The notes under the pieces are model-generated. The model saw nothing but the letters and a program-made list of their open reading frames with translations, did not search any database and had not been told where the DNA came from. From contig CM076848.1 of the NCBI GenBank assembly GCA_039519185.1, positions 189,602,003-189,666,002 of the forward strand: DNA of 64,000 nucleotides. Direction: 5' to 3'. Positions 36,104 through 47,800 of this stretch are shown in pieces. This stretch comes from Astragalus membranaceus (lineage: Eukaryota; Streptophyta; Magnoliopsida; Fabales; Fabaceae). Within the stretch, counting starts at the first letter, position 1; every line of letters starts with the position of its first letter. Both the position numbers and the translations under genes were made by a program.

Positions 36104-38331
36104 CTAGTCCTAATACCCGTGCTACGCACGGGGCTTTCCTCATTATCATTTATTAAATTTAGGGAATATCGTGATAATTAAAAATTATAACCGAATGAAC
36201 AAAAGTTTAAACAGTAGCAGCAAAATAAACATAATTGGTGTTAGTAGTTGCAAAGCAAGTCAATTCATGTCATACAAACTTTAAACAAATCTTATTATCT
36301 TAAGAGTCGAAATTTACTCCTTCCATTTTTTTATAAGCAAAAGACGGCTATACACACAATTTAAGAAAAGAAATATGATTACTAAGTTATCCGACCGATG
36401 TTTATTTTTCCACGCCTAAAGAAAGATTGAGTGCCAGATCATCCAAATAAATGAATAACTAAATGAGTGGTGTATTCCTTGAAATTTATGAAATGTGATT
36501 CAGGATTATTGGGGCTTATTGAGTTGTAGAGGAAGATTGAAGAGGATACAATATGTGTGATTTTATCACCTCATAATACCCAACATTATACAAGACAAAA
36601 GTTGATAAAATAGACTCTTTGTCATCACTCATCACCTGTGTCATGAAAAAAAAAAATCAAACCCGGTTACATAAATTTTCGTCTTTTTTATTAGTTTTGT
36701 ACATATTTTTATTAATGTCCACCTCTATGATGCCAAACCTGATAAACATAGTGGGGAAGTAGATTCAATGCTATATCAACCGACTAAATTTCAAATGTAG
36801 ATGAGCTGATTTATAATGGACATAAAAGGTCAACAAAACTGAACAGAACTGCATATACTAATTAGGGCATCACTGTGTTGGTAACTGATTGATATAGTTA
36901 AGATTTGTCACACATGCAAGGCCAATAAAACACTAAGAAAAAGCTCATATATTTCAAATATAAGATACTTCATAATCCCCAAGTTTCACAAAGTTTTAGC
37001 ATAATTTAACCTGAGGCGTGCGTACCTATAGGTAGCTCAGTTGGCGAGCTAAGAGACATGAAAGAGTTGCAAGAAAGAGGTACAGAGTTCAAACCCCAGA
37101 AACTAACATTTCCCTGCCCCACCCCCACTAACATTTGTTTATAAAAAAAAAGAATATCATGGAAAACAAAATAAAATAAAATATGCATATATTAAGGAAA
37201 AACTTCTTGAAGAGGCAAGAACAATTTGCAAGTGGCCTTTTTCCACACAATTATAGCAATATTGACGGCTTTGGAGCCACCTTGTACGTAAGGAGGGGAA
37301 TGAGAGCTCTAAGCAAAACTCCAACATAAAATTCGCCCTCTTGATTAATAATTAGTGAAAATATGGTAAACATGATCAAAATCTGAAAGAAATCCTATTG
37401 TGAATTCAAATGTTACAAAACCAATTGCATGAGGGCATCATCCCCACATATAGCTAACACGTAAACAGCGAGATCCACCTGAAATAGCTTTCTCAATTGC
37501 AATCTAAAGCAGTACACTGCACTGCATATTACCCTTGAAAACGACAATATGTTAATACGAAGAACAAAGGATAGCAAAATTCCTAGTTTGTATGAACAAC
37601 AACTTGTGATACTATTTCAGATCCATAAGAGAAGACACCAAGGCCTTTGATTTTAAATCTATGATCCATATGTGGAATTCCAGAGTTTGATGAAGTCCCT
37701 ATCCAACCCTCTTTATGTTTATAATTTCCTATTCAATTAAATTAACAAAATGAACTCCATGTAACTATGTGTAATAAAAAAGACAGTAAATAGATAAGCT
37801 CATCCGAAATGATTGATAAGTCATAAGCACATGTCAAAATTCTCTGTACCACATGACTGAAAGATATAAATTGATCTAATTCTCATCTAAAGGGAGTATG
37901 ACCAGATAACTGTCTCCCCTGAATTGGTCAATTGTACTGTCATGAATTAGAGTATGAAACCAAGCAACATGATACGGAAGATTAGGGTCAAATATATTGG
38001 CTTATGGGCATGTAAAGAGAGAAACTAAAGGATAGCATGAAATCAATTACTTGAAAACAAAGTATCAATTTGCATGCCTACAAACATAAATTTTGGACAT
38101 GCTAATATGAATTCTTGTGTTTCTCAATCAAATATATTACAGCACCTTCCTTTCATGCTGAACTCGGAATCAAGAAGAAGAAATCCATTTCCTTCAGTAT
38201 TTCCATCTTTATCCCCAAGACATGAGATCATTATCTCACCAGGGTAATGTTCGGACTAATTAAATTATGTCTGAGGCTATTAATAAAAATAACACGACAA
38301 CACCCGTGCATACGCACGGGTATACCGCTAG
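36104..38331. mobile_element. Segment bounded by two outward-facing Helitron-type 3' ends
   Basis: At the right, a 7-bp stem hairpin CCCGTGC-ATAC-GCACGGG (38303-38320) is followed by TATACCG and CTAG (38328-38331), then T: the plant Helitron 3' signature of hairpin plus CTRR before T. At the left the same signature is on the minus strand: CCCGTGC-GTA-GCACGGG, eight bases, then CTAG at 36107-36104, then T. Neither end looks like a Helitron 5' TC start. The 2.2 kb between holds a SINE-like piece but no Rep/helicase, so any element is non-autonomous. Either two truncated Helitrons abut or one element has mirrored ends. Confidence 0.6.
37023..37151 (+). mobile_element. tRNA-derived SINE-like element
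   Basis: Contains a polymerase III A-box-like stretch, GGTAGCTCAGTTGGCGAGCT, and a B-box-like GTTCAAACCCC 54 bp later, followed by a tRNA-unrelated pyrimidine/purine segment and an A-rich end (37,141-37,151). This is the architecture of plant SINEs. No clear target duplication was found, so boundaries are approximate. Confidence 0.6.
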
Positions 38332-38609
38332 TTACTTTACAAAGTGTACTCGCACACAGATGGCACATTTTTATTATTATATTTGTTAACAGGTGAATAA
38401 AGAAATGTACTTATAAATTCATAATGAAATAAATTAGTTCTTTTGGTACAGAGGCCCAAGATACAAATAGATATAGCAGGCCCCACACAGACAGCTAATA
38501 AGTACTTGTGTTAAACTATATAGCAGATAAACCTATTGCATTATAAGTCTACATACCCAAAAAAAGAAAAGAAAAAATAATGCACGGGTATCAAAACTGA
38601 AGTATTAAA

Positions 38610-38790
38610 ACCAAGTGGGTCTCGCACAAGTGGTAAATTGTTTGGGCCTTTTAAGTATTTGGTCAGTGGTTCGATCCCTGGTCGGTGTGTATGAAATACA
38701 TCGCTTGGGAGAGGTTAGCCCTTAAATAAACTCCAGTACCTCGAGGGATTAGTCTCCATAGTTATCATGGAGGATACCCGAGTTTTAAAA
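38610..38790 (+). mobile_element. SINE with 17-bp target duplication
   Basis: Flanked by aaaactgaagtattaaa at 38593-38609 and 38791-38807. It starts with a tRNA-like region (A box around 'acaagtggtaaattg', B box GGTTCGATCCC at about 38,670). The body ends 'gaggatacccgagttttaa' with a short A run. Long perfect target duplication and pol III boxes make this a confident, fairly young insertion. Confidence 0.9.
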
Positions 38791-38990
38791 AAAACTGAAG
38801 TATTAAAGGATAGGAAAGTTGACAACAGAATAGGATAGAGTAGTCAACTCAAGCACATGGGATTGGAATCTGAATATTTCTACATAGTAAACAGTAATGC
38901 TATGTGTTATTGGTTCAGAAAGCCGGTGTCAATGCATCCATATGTTTGCAAAAGAGGGAAATTATTAGAACTTTCACTACAAAAAAACAG

Positions 38991-39382
38991 CGTATTAGCG
39001 ACGGATTTTTCCGTCGCTAATACCACTTTTTCCCTCGCTAACAGTAATTAGCGACGGAACTAGCGACGGATACATTCCGTCGCTAATAAGCTTGTCGCTA
39101 ATTATTAGCGACGGATTTGGATCCGTCGCTACTTAGAGACGGATTAATCCGTCGCTAATTCCGTCGCTAATTACTGCCACGTGTTAGCCTATGAATGAGC
39201 AATATTAGCGACGGATTTCCGTCACTAATTCCGTCGCTAACTATTGCCACGTGTTACCCTAGGAATGAGCCCATTAGCGACGGATTTCCGTCTCTAATAC
39301 CGTCGCTAATTGATGCCACGTGGGTGTGTCTGGTTATCAATATTAGCGACGGAATTCCGCCACTAATTCCGTCGCTAATGAC
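38991..39382. promoter_or_regulatory. Left subterminal repeats of the CACTA element
   Basis: About 20 copies of TTAGCGACGGA or its complement TCCGTCGCTAA in ~390 bp, many arranged as head-to-head palindromes (GCGACGGATTTCCGTC type). A longer ~80-bp unit including 'gccacgtgttagcctatga' repeats two or three times. In En/Spm such motifs bind TnpA and act in transposition and promoter control; that role here is by analogy. Confidence 0.85.
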
Positions 39383-39659
39383 CCCTGGATTTTTTTAAAT
39401 TTTTTTTGGAAAACCTGGCTTTTAATATTTGGAAAACCTGCTTTTTAAAATCGAAATGCGAACAACCTGTCTATTGCGCAAAACCCTGTCTATTATAAAC
39501 ACTATAATTAAGATAAATGCGAAAATCTGAATTAACAATAAAGTCGAAATCAAACAATACAATCCCAAATACAAACAAAATCCGAATCAAAATAAACAAG
39601 TTCAAACAAATCCGAATCAAAATAAACAAAGTCCCGCATCTCTCACAAATAACAAAGTC

Positions 39660-41419
39660 CTAATAGGGACCATCAGACCCCTCAGACTCAGACCCATTTG
39701 GATGTTTGCGGTTATAATACTTCAATATCTTCGCCTGCGCACGGGTAAAATTCAAGAAGTCTTCCTGCAAGGTTGTCTGCACCTGTTCATGAGTCTGCAG
39801 CCGCTGCTCCTGATCCTGAATGACCTGTGCCTGAGCCTGCACCTGCTGCCTAAGTTGCGCTGTCTCGTCAGCTGTAGCAGGAGGAGGAGGAGGAGGTCCA
39901 CTGCCAGAAGGCCCACTAGTGTCGAAGTGATCAACCCCAGAGTCCAATAACGGCGCCAAGGGCCCCGAACCATACAGGCGACCCTTATTCGGCCCGCCTA
40001 CCGCCATCTTCCAATTGCGGTTCGCCAGAGCTATGATCTCAGGGGGAAGTGGACCAAGTGAGCCAGGGTTCCAGGTCCCCTGAGTCGGCTCAATCATCGT
40101 CTCACTAACATCCTCCTGTTTTCCATAACCAGATAACATAGCATAATTAGCGTTCCATTTTAAGAAAACAAAATTATTTAATACAAAACAAGTTGTATAT
40201 ACCTGAGTTTTCCTAGAGCGCTCATCAACATACTCCGTAGTACCCTTCCTCAAATGTGTTGCCCTGTGAAGCTCAGGAATAGTGATATCGCGTCCAGCCT
40301 TCTTACTCTGTAATAATGAAACACATTTTTAATTATTGCTAATCACCCTAAATAAACTAAAATAACACATACTTAAAATAATTTACCAATCTGACAGCAT
40401 GCTGAGCCTGGTTGACGGAGCCGCAACAGTGAAGCGAGCCACCCTTTTCAGAATTTCTATTCTGCTTGGCCTTTTCAGCTTTTTCTTTGTAGCTCTCAGT
40501 AGCCCAAAGTTCCTTGTAGGCATTCCAAACACGGTCAGGGATGTATTTTGGCTGCTTATCTTTACAACGCAGTTTGTAAAGCAAATCCGACAATTGCTTG
40601 CCCATTCTTTTGAAAAAAAGCTTCTGCACAGCTACATCATGTTCCGGCAGCCACGTCAACTTAGACTGTATTAAGCAAAACAAAAATATGTATTATTATA
40701 TATAACATAAAAAAATTAAAATTAACAATATATGTAATGACATAATTAACTAACAATTACCTTAAACAAATCCAAAAGTTTTCCCCTTTCCTCATCATTG
40801 ACTTTTGTCCACTTTTCATGATAAGTTTTAAAATACATTTTCTGAATGACATATGTGATATGCGATGAAGCGGCCTTCGCAGGAAGCAACCTGCATAACA
40901 AAACATATATATCAAACATATATATAAGTCATTGCATAATTAATTTAAACTAAAAAATTCAAACAATACTTACGCGTTACCATAGGGATAGATGACTTTG
41001 CGTTTGATACCATCATTGCCGACAACTACCTGCACATCCTCTTCATCAGTCGATGAATCTGAATCAGTAACACCAACATGGGGCTCATCAGTATACGCAT
41101 CACCATGGGGCTCAGCTGGTGTAGGCATCGATAACCCTGGTGTAGGCATATACCCAGGTGGTATACGCATATACCCAGGTGGTATAGGCGTATACCCTGG
41201 TGTATGCAACCCTGGTGTAGGCATATACCCCCCTGGTGTAGGCATATACCCAACTGGTGGAGACGTAGGCTGAACCACCGGTGGGGCAATTGGAGAGGTG
41301 GTCTGAGGCGTCGCAATAAATGAGTTATTCCCAATATTAACTAATGTCACCTCACGTTGTCTACGACGATGATGCCTCTTCCCTTGTCTCGATGGGTCTG
41401 AACTTTCTCCTGGATGCAT
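39660..41419 (-). CDS. TnpA-like CACTA accessory protein (plant Ptta/En/Spm type), five exons, 471 aa
   Basis: Splice model: 41419-40974, 40890-40761, 40665-40387, 40307-40203 and 40115-39660, GT-AG, total 1,416 nt, in frame throughout. The N-terminus is basic (RHHRRRQRE) and followed by Pro-rich repeats of GYMPTPG type (residues ~57-105) and an acidic patch. Residues ~150-320 resemble the plant transposase (Ptta/En/Spm) domain: LPAKAASSHITYVIQKMYF, KLTWLPEHDVAVQKLFFKRM and KYIPDRVWNAYKELW. The C-terminus has a Gln-rich heptad segment likely to form a coiled coil. In En/Spm the TnpA protein binds subterminal repeats; the GCGACGGA arrays at both ends are the obvious targets. It lies 210 bp downstream of the transposase gene on the same strand, with no shared exon seen. 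Confidence 0.85.
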
Positions 41420-41628
41420 ATCTATGAACAATAACAAGACTCTAATAATAATGATAACAAGAACAATAATATAATCACGATAATTTCAACATTAATGTAA
41501 TAATGATAACAACATAATCTAATAATGATAACAACATTAATACTAATATAACGACGATAATTAGAACATTAATGTAATAATGTTAACAACATAATCTAAT
41601 AATGATAACAACATTAATACTAATAAGA

Positions 41629-44600
41629 CTACTCTAAATATTCATATTCTTCGTCTTCTTCATCTTCAGTATATTCTTCCTCCTCTTCATCTCTAGTCTC
41701 TTCTTCCTCTTCAGTCACTTCTGGTACTGGTTCACATGGTTCAACTTCTTCAACGGAGAGTCGATCATCACGTAAGGTATTAATTGGTTCAACTTCAAGT
41801 ACCTCATTAACTCCCGACATTTCATCCACTTGATAAGGAACCTCATCCTCCGCATCAGTTGCCTCAATGCGACCCCGTGGTTTTGTCTTAATTGCAACAC
41901 ACCAGCCCCTCTTAGTTGATGGATATGAAACATAATACACCTGTCTCACATTTTCTGGCATGATAAACGGGTCATAAAGTTTATACCTTCTATCCATTCG
42001 AATGTCCACGGTATTGCATTTTGGATTCAATTTCGTTCCTCTAACCGATGGATCAAACCAACTACAATAAAATAAAACTATTCTCTTTTGATAGTCCAAA
42101 TATGGGTATTCAAGTTCATATATTTGTTGGATCACACCATAGTAGTCACCTTGACCTCCTTCTGTTTCCCCTTTAACATATACACCACTATTAATTGTTT
42201 GTTTTCCCTCACTCCATGATTGTGTGTCAAATTTGTAACTGTTAACGAGGTACGTGTGCCACTCAGTCACCTCACGAAAAGGACCATCGGCTAAGTTCCT
42301 CAAGTGTCGGATTAAGGGAGTTGGTTCGGCTTCATAAACCTAAGTAATCATATATGAAAAAAATATGTCATGTCTCATAATATAATCTACTTTAAACGTT
42401 TGACATTAAAACATTAATTTTATTTACTTACTCTAGCAGTAAACCATGATGGAAAACTTTCATGTATACGAACAGAAGATTCTTCAGCGCATATTCCCTC
42501 ACTTCGTAAGAATGCACTGAATTGAATTGATCAAAACATGATTTAGCTTCATACTTTAATGGTGTATACAGATTAAAAATTGAATTGAAGCATACTTACT
42601 CAAGATATGGTTTAACTTCGGTGCAATTGATCAAGACATGAACATGTGCTGATTCATACTCTTTATCCGATAACCAGTTGGTCGACTTCTTTCCCGAGGG
42701 GCGACCAGGTTTGGTAAACACAGATAAAGTGAGTGCGTGTCTTTCTTCTTCAACCTCCATTTCGTTTCTATTATTTCTTGACAACATAAAGTTGTTGAAA
42801 TAATGAGAACAAAAATAAATTGTTTCACGGTGTAAGTATGCTGCGCAGATCGATCCTTCAACTCTAGCTTTATTCTTCACAGATCGTTTATAATCACCCA
42901 TTAATCTATATATGAAAGAAGAACGCTTGATTAAACAAATAGTCATACTAAAGGCCACTGTAAATAAAATGCGAAAATAGACAATTACCTCTCAAATGGA
43001 TACATCCACCTATAGTGAACTGGCCCACCAAGTCTTGCTTCATATGGAAGGTGAACCGGGAGATGCTCCATGGAATCAAAGAAACCAGGAGGAAGTATTC
43101 TCTCCAACTTACAGATAATGAAAGGAATATTCTGCTCCATCTTAATAAGATCATCATTTCTCATTGTTGAAGAGCACATATTCTTAAAAAATTGACTCAC
43201 TTCAGTAAGTGGTTCCAAAACACTCTTTGGTAATGAACCAAAAGCAATGGGAAGCAAACACTCCATGAATACATGGCAATCATGACTTTTCATCCCATAC
43301 ATCTTCCCAGTGTTCACATCCGCACATCTTGCAAGGTTAGAAGAATAACCATCTGGCATCCTCAATCCCTTCAACCATCGACAAACATCAATTGCTTCTT
43401 CGGGTGTTAGACAATAATTAGCTTTAGGTTTTAACATCTTGCCATTAGTCATTTGCACCAAATTCAAATTGGATCGATGTTTGCTACAGTAAAGAGCAGA
43501 ATCCATTCTAGCTTTATTATTGTCTTTGGTTCTATCTTTCACATTCATCACAGTGTAAAATATGTTGTCAAAGAAATTCTTCTCGATGTGCATAACATCA
43601 AGATTGTGTCTCAATTGATTATCTTTCCAATATGGGAGATTCCAAAATATGCTTCTTTTTGTCCAGTTATGCAGTCGTCCATAACCGTTCAATCGGGAGA
43701 GCTCACCTACCTCTGTGGCTTGTGGCAAATCGATAACTCTCATCCAGATTTCACCTGATGTCAACAAAGGCGGTGGTCTATCTCTTTCGACTACCCCATC
43801 CTTGAAGGCCTTCTTGTTCTTTCTAAATTCATGACCCGACGGTAAGAATCTACGATGCGAATCAAACCAAGAACTCTTCCCCCCGTATTTCAACGTAAAC
43901 GCTTTTGTGTGTTCCATGCAGTGGGGACATGCCAATCTACCGTGAGTCCCCCAACCAGACAACATACCATAAGCAGGGAAGTCATTTATTGTCCACATCA
44001 ATGACGCTCTCATCATAAAATTATTTTTTTGTGCTGCATCATATGTCAAAACACCACCCCACAATCTCTTGAGATCATCAATTAGGGGTTCCAAAAAGAT
44101 ATCAATGTTAGCTTTTGGATTGGTTGGACCAGGTATCATACAAGTCAAAAACATATAAGGTTTAGTCATGCACATCTCAGGAGGAAGATTGTAAGGGGTA
44201 ACAATGACTGGCCAACAGGAATAGGGCGACGCTGATGCTTGGATATATGGAGTAAATCCATCAGAGCACAAGCCAAGTCGAACATTTCGTGGGTCTGAGG
44301 CAAAATCTGAATGCACTTGATCAAAGTGTTTCCACGCTTCACCGTCAGATGGGTGGCGTAAAATGTCTGAGGTACGCCTATTCTCATAATGCCACGTCAT
44401 TTTCTTCGCAATTTCAGCCGATGCAAACATTCTTTGCAACCTTGGAATTATAGACAAATAGAACATCGACTTTACAGGGATGGGTTTATAATTACGTTTT
44501 CCCCCTTTACGAACGTGATACCTCGGCTTTCCACAGAATTTGCATTCCAGTAGTGCACCATCGTTTTTACCAAATTCGTTATTGTAAAACAACATGTGCC

Positions 44601-45291
44601 CATCCACACAACAATCAATCTTCTTACATTCCAATCCCAGTTTCGAAACTAACATCTTTGCTTCATAATAATTTTTTGGCAAATTATCCTTATTAGGTGT
44701 CGCATCGATCATCATTTTAGTCACATAATCTAAACCCAACTCAGAAATATTACTCATGGACTTGAGAGCTAAAAGCTTCACAGAAATAGATAATTTTGAC
44801 TCTGGCGACCCTTCAAACAACGGTTTGTTTGACTCCCTTAACAAATTATAGAATCTCTGTGCTTCTTCATTTGGAAGTTCATCATGATCGTCATACTGAG
44901 GTTCATCAAATGGCACATTCACCCTGAGACCATCACAAATCATGTTTTCCATCGACTCAAATTGTTCATTAGATGGAACAACACCACCAGAATTGCTTGA
45001 AGCCCCTACGTGAAAATTCGGAAGTACTTCTCCATGATCCACCCAAATCCAATAATTAGGCATAAACCCAAGACGATACAAGTGCTCCCTGACTTCATCA
45101 TCAGTACTAATAGGTACACCCTTGCATTTAAGGCATGGACATCTAATCCCCCCTTCCTCTTTAGTTAAATCATGTTGCCATGCTACCCTAATAAATTCTT
45201 CAACCCCATTTACAAAAGTTTCCTTTAAAAACGCTCTTCCCGGATATAACCGATCATACACCCAACCACGATTCAATTGACTCCAATTCAT
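41629..45291 (-). CDS. CACTA transposase, TNP2 type, four exons, 1,134 aa
   Basis: Splice model: 45291-42989, 42905-42600, 42516-42432 and 42339-41629, all GT-AG and in phase (3,405 nt). The N-terminus carries the transposase-associated domain (residues ~1-80, with C51-x-C53-x2-C56). A second Cys pair is at CKFCGKPRYH (~250-259). The TNP2 transposase core follows, with LCSDGFTPY (D344), a GWGTHGRLACPHC block (~446-458) and LDVMHIEKN (D565), where the conserved acidic residues of the family lie. After the first intron the DUF4218 part reads YPFERLMGDYKRSV, and the last exon carries DUF4216 (LFYCSWFDP) and a very acidic tail. The product would cut and join the element ends in the nucleus. No stop, frameshift or missing splice site seen. 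The ATG at 45291 follows a leader with no competing start in frame. Confidence 0.93.
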
Positions 45292-46244
45292 CTACACGCA
45301 TTTAAAAAAATGTTTTACATTCTCATAACATTCCCAATATAAAACCAATAAAACCTCACCCTTTTCCATCAACAACACACAATAACAACATCAAATAGTC
45401 ATCTAACCTAGGGTTCATCAAACATCAAAACAACAATTTAACATCTCAAACGACATACACATTACCATTACACATTTTTCAATTAACAACATACACATTT
45501 CAAAATTAACATACACTATCTCCAACAACATACACATTTCATACACTTACAATTACACTATCTTAAACACATACACTATTCAATTACATTTTTCAATTTC
45601 AATTCAATTCCAATTACTTCATTCAATTACAACTTTCTAATTAACAACAACAACAATTTTATTCTACAATACTAATCTTAATATTTCTAACAATAAAATT
45701 TTATCCTATAACAACGGAACAAAAAATCAATTCGAAAATAAAAAACAAAAAAAACTAACCGTGACCGTGACTGTGACTGTGGTGGCTGCTGTCCGGTGCG
45801 GTGGTGGTGGCTGCTGTCCGGTGCGGTGGTTGTCCGGTGACGTGGTTGTCCGGTGACTTGCGAAATAGAGAGGCACAAACAAAATTAGAGAAAAATAGGG
45901 AGAAAATTCGCGGAGACAGAAAAGAAACAAACCTTGGTAACGTGGATGGTGGTGGTGCGGTGGCGTGAACGGTGGTGGTGCGGTGGCGGTGGCGTGGACG
46001 GTGGCGATGGCGTGGACGGTGGACGGTTCGGAGAGGGTGAGTCTGAGAGAAAGAATGGAGAAGAGGAAAGAATGGAGAGAAAAGGGAGCGGTGCGGCGTG
46101 GACGGTGGTGGTGGCGTGGCCGGTGGACGGAGAGGAAGAGGGAGGCGATTCGGTGGACGGAGGGGAAGAGGAAGACAGAAACAGTGGAGAAGAGGAAAGA
46201 AAGAGAGAAAAGGGGGAGGGATCCGGCTTTAAAATTTTTTTAAC
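45292..46244 (-). promoter_or_regulatory. Leader and promoter side of the CACTA transposase gene
   Basis: 45,292-45,720 is very A/T-rich and low in complexity (CAACAACA, ATACACATT repeats). 45,762-46,130 is GC-rich with repeats of 'ggtggtggtgcggtggcg' and 'gctgctgtccggtgcggtg', followed by a purine-rich stretch (46,030-46,220) of GAGAGGAAAG type. No long frame is supported; short frames here are Gly/Arg or Pro/Thr low-complexity translations. A non-coding first exon is possible. Confidence 0.5.
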
Positions 46245-46648
46245 ACTTAGCGACGGAATTAGCGACGGATTTCCGTCGCTAACTTTGGCCCACGTGTCAA
46301 ACTAAAATGTAACGGACAGTGGCACAATTTTCAAAGTTTAGCGACGGATTATTAGCGACGGATTTCCGTCGCTAAACTTTGAAAATTGTGCCACGCGTCA
46401 ATTAAAACTGAAACGGTCAGTTGCGCTATTTAATATGATTAGCGACGGATTATTAGCGACGGATTTCCGTCGCTAATAAAATTCAAATTTTTCGTTTCTT
46501 CGCGCCTTGTCCAATCCGTCGCTAAATAAGCATAATTCCGTCGCTAACTTTGTGAAACCCGGTCCGTCGCTAATGATGTAAAATTCCGTCGCTAATGTTT
46601 TTATTTGCGACGGAATTTAGATCCGTCGCTAAATTCCGTCGCTAATCA
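46245..46648. promoter_or_regulatory. Right subterminal repeats of the CACTA element
   Basis: About 16 copies of the same GCGACGGA motif, again often palindromic (for example 'ttagcgacggatttccgtcg'), plus paired 'ttgtgccacgcgtc'-like spacers. This end lies upstream of the transposase gene, so besides serving as transposase-complex binding sites it may hold the element's promoter. Confidence 0.85.
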
Positions 46649-46668
46649 CTAGTTTTTTTGTAGTGTTT

Positions 46669-47110
46669 GACAGTCAAAAATGGGTAGGTTACATGCTTCA
46701 AAACCCTGCTGGCAATCAGATACAAGTTTTTATCTATAAAGTTATATTAAATATTTACATGAAATTGGAACATAATTCACAAAAAATAAAAAATGATAGA
46801 AAGGTGAAAGCCACAAAGAATCGTTGGCACAAAAAGAAGATGACATGCCAAATTGTTGAAGACACGTAAATATTTAGTAAAATCCAGAATCAACACATGT
46901 CAAAAGAAAATCATAGTATTTGTCAAAAAAAATCATAGTAAAAAAAAAGAATCAAAAAATAACTAAAACAAAAGAAAAAAATTAGGACTTTCGCTATTGA
47001 TATCAGTTTCATTAGCAAGCAAAAATTCCGGATATCTCATCAAATGTATGCATACATTAATTCAATATCAATGTTATTAACAAACGCATTAACAATTTTG
47101 TATTTATCAT
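46669..47110. other. Intergenic, no feature recognised
   Basis: AT-rich, with A-tracts and a small near-duplicate ('gaaaatcatagtatttgtc' then 'aaaaaaatcatagtaaa', 46,907-46,945). Nothing coding. Confidence 0.5.
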
Positions 47111-47126
47111 AAGTGAATCATAGAGT

Positions 47127-47240
47127 ACGAAGTGGCATTCAAATTCTGGGCCAGCTGTCCTGCCCCTCGAGGCGCCTATAATGAGCGAGGGATTAGTCAC
47201 TGTTGTCCGTGCGGTGGATACTCAGGTTTACCCAAAAAAT
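47127..47240 (+). mobile_element. 5'-truncated SINE with 16-bp target duplication
   Basis: Flanked by aagtgaatcatagagt at 47111-47126 and 47241-47256. The body keeps only the tRNA-unrelated 3' half ('gcgagggattagtcact', 'gtggatactcaggttta', A-rich end). It is related to the 3' part of the SINE at 38610 and, in reverse, to 47598-47784. Confidence 0.85.
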
Positions 47241-47597
47241 AAGTGAATCATAGAGTGTCAATAAAAAATGAAGTCTTTTTTTTTGGTAAAAAAAAATGAA
47301 GTCTTTGGCAATTATAGATTGTGTACAGGTTCTTCATCGACCCTTAGAATTTTTTGCTGAAGTTTTGCGAGCATTCGGTTCCTAACTTCTATAAATAGTT
47401 GATCGAATCTCACAAGTATCATTTTCACTCATGATCCATCACGAAGGTCGTAAACACTACCTATTTGATTCTAAGAATTAGTAAAGTAGCAATTAGCAGG
47501 TTTGCCTACAACATTTAGTTGAAACTCGTTACCATGTATATAAAAAAGTAAATTTTATCATCAACTTTTGGTTACTATGCATAATAGAAAACTATTT

Positions 47598-47784
47598 ATT
47601 TTTTTTGCTCGATATCAACCGCCGAACGCAGTGACTAATCCCCTAGTTGGATTGGAGGCACCTTGAAGGGTGGGACAGTTGGCCCAGAGATTTAAAGTTG
47701 CTCTATACCCAATGCGGGGATTGAATCCTCGACACTTGGTTAAGGGAGGATGAGCCCCAACCGCCCAACCACACCCCCATGAGT
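47598..47784 (-). mobile_element. Full-length SINE with 16-bp target duplication
   Basis: Flanked by taatagaaaactattt at 47582-47597 and 47785-47800. On the minus strand it begins GGGGGTGTGGTTGGGCGGTT (A-box region), has a B-box-like GGATTCAATCCCC and ends with 'ggggattagtcactgcg' and an A-rich tail. Same family as the truncated copy at 47127. These match the style of plant Au-like SINEs; subfamily not assigned. Confidence 0.88.
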
Positions 47785-47800
47785 TAATAGAAAACTATTT

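Larger units (their letters stand above)
38975..46665 (-). mobile_element. Complete CACTA (En/Spm) transposon, 7,691 bp
   Basis: Starts CACTACAAAAAAAC and ends with its exact inverse, GTTTTTTTGTAGTG. The next bases also converge on ATTAGCGACGG at both ends. It is flanked by a 3-bp duplication TTT (38972-38974, 46666-46668), as expected for CACTA. Both subterminal regions are packed with inverted and direct copies of the GCGACGGA/TCCGTCGC motif. Two minus-strand genes fill the interior, a TNP2-type transposase and a downstream TnpA-like protein, and in both my splice model gives an uninterrupted frame with every intron phase matching. It is therefore a candidate autonomous element. Confidence 0.95.

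Noticed and set aside
37031..37095. A true tRNA gene
   Set aside because: A and B boxes are present, but the region does not fold into a standard cloverleaf by eye and is followed by a SINE-like tail.
39702..39950. Plus-strand frame over the TnpA-like last exon
   Set aside because: Antisense shadow of the Pro- and Gln-rich coding exon.
40992..41334. Plus and alternative minus frames over the Pro-rich exon
   Set aside because: Produced by the GYMPTPG codon repeats. The frame that splices in phase with the downstream exons is a different one.
45934..46305. Plus-strand 123-codon Gly/Glu/Arg-rich frame in the CACTA leader
   Set aside because: GGTGGTGGC and GAGAGGAAG repeats give long frames by chance; it runs into the subterminal repeats.
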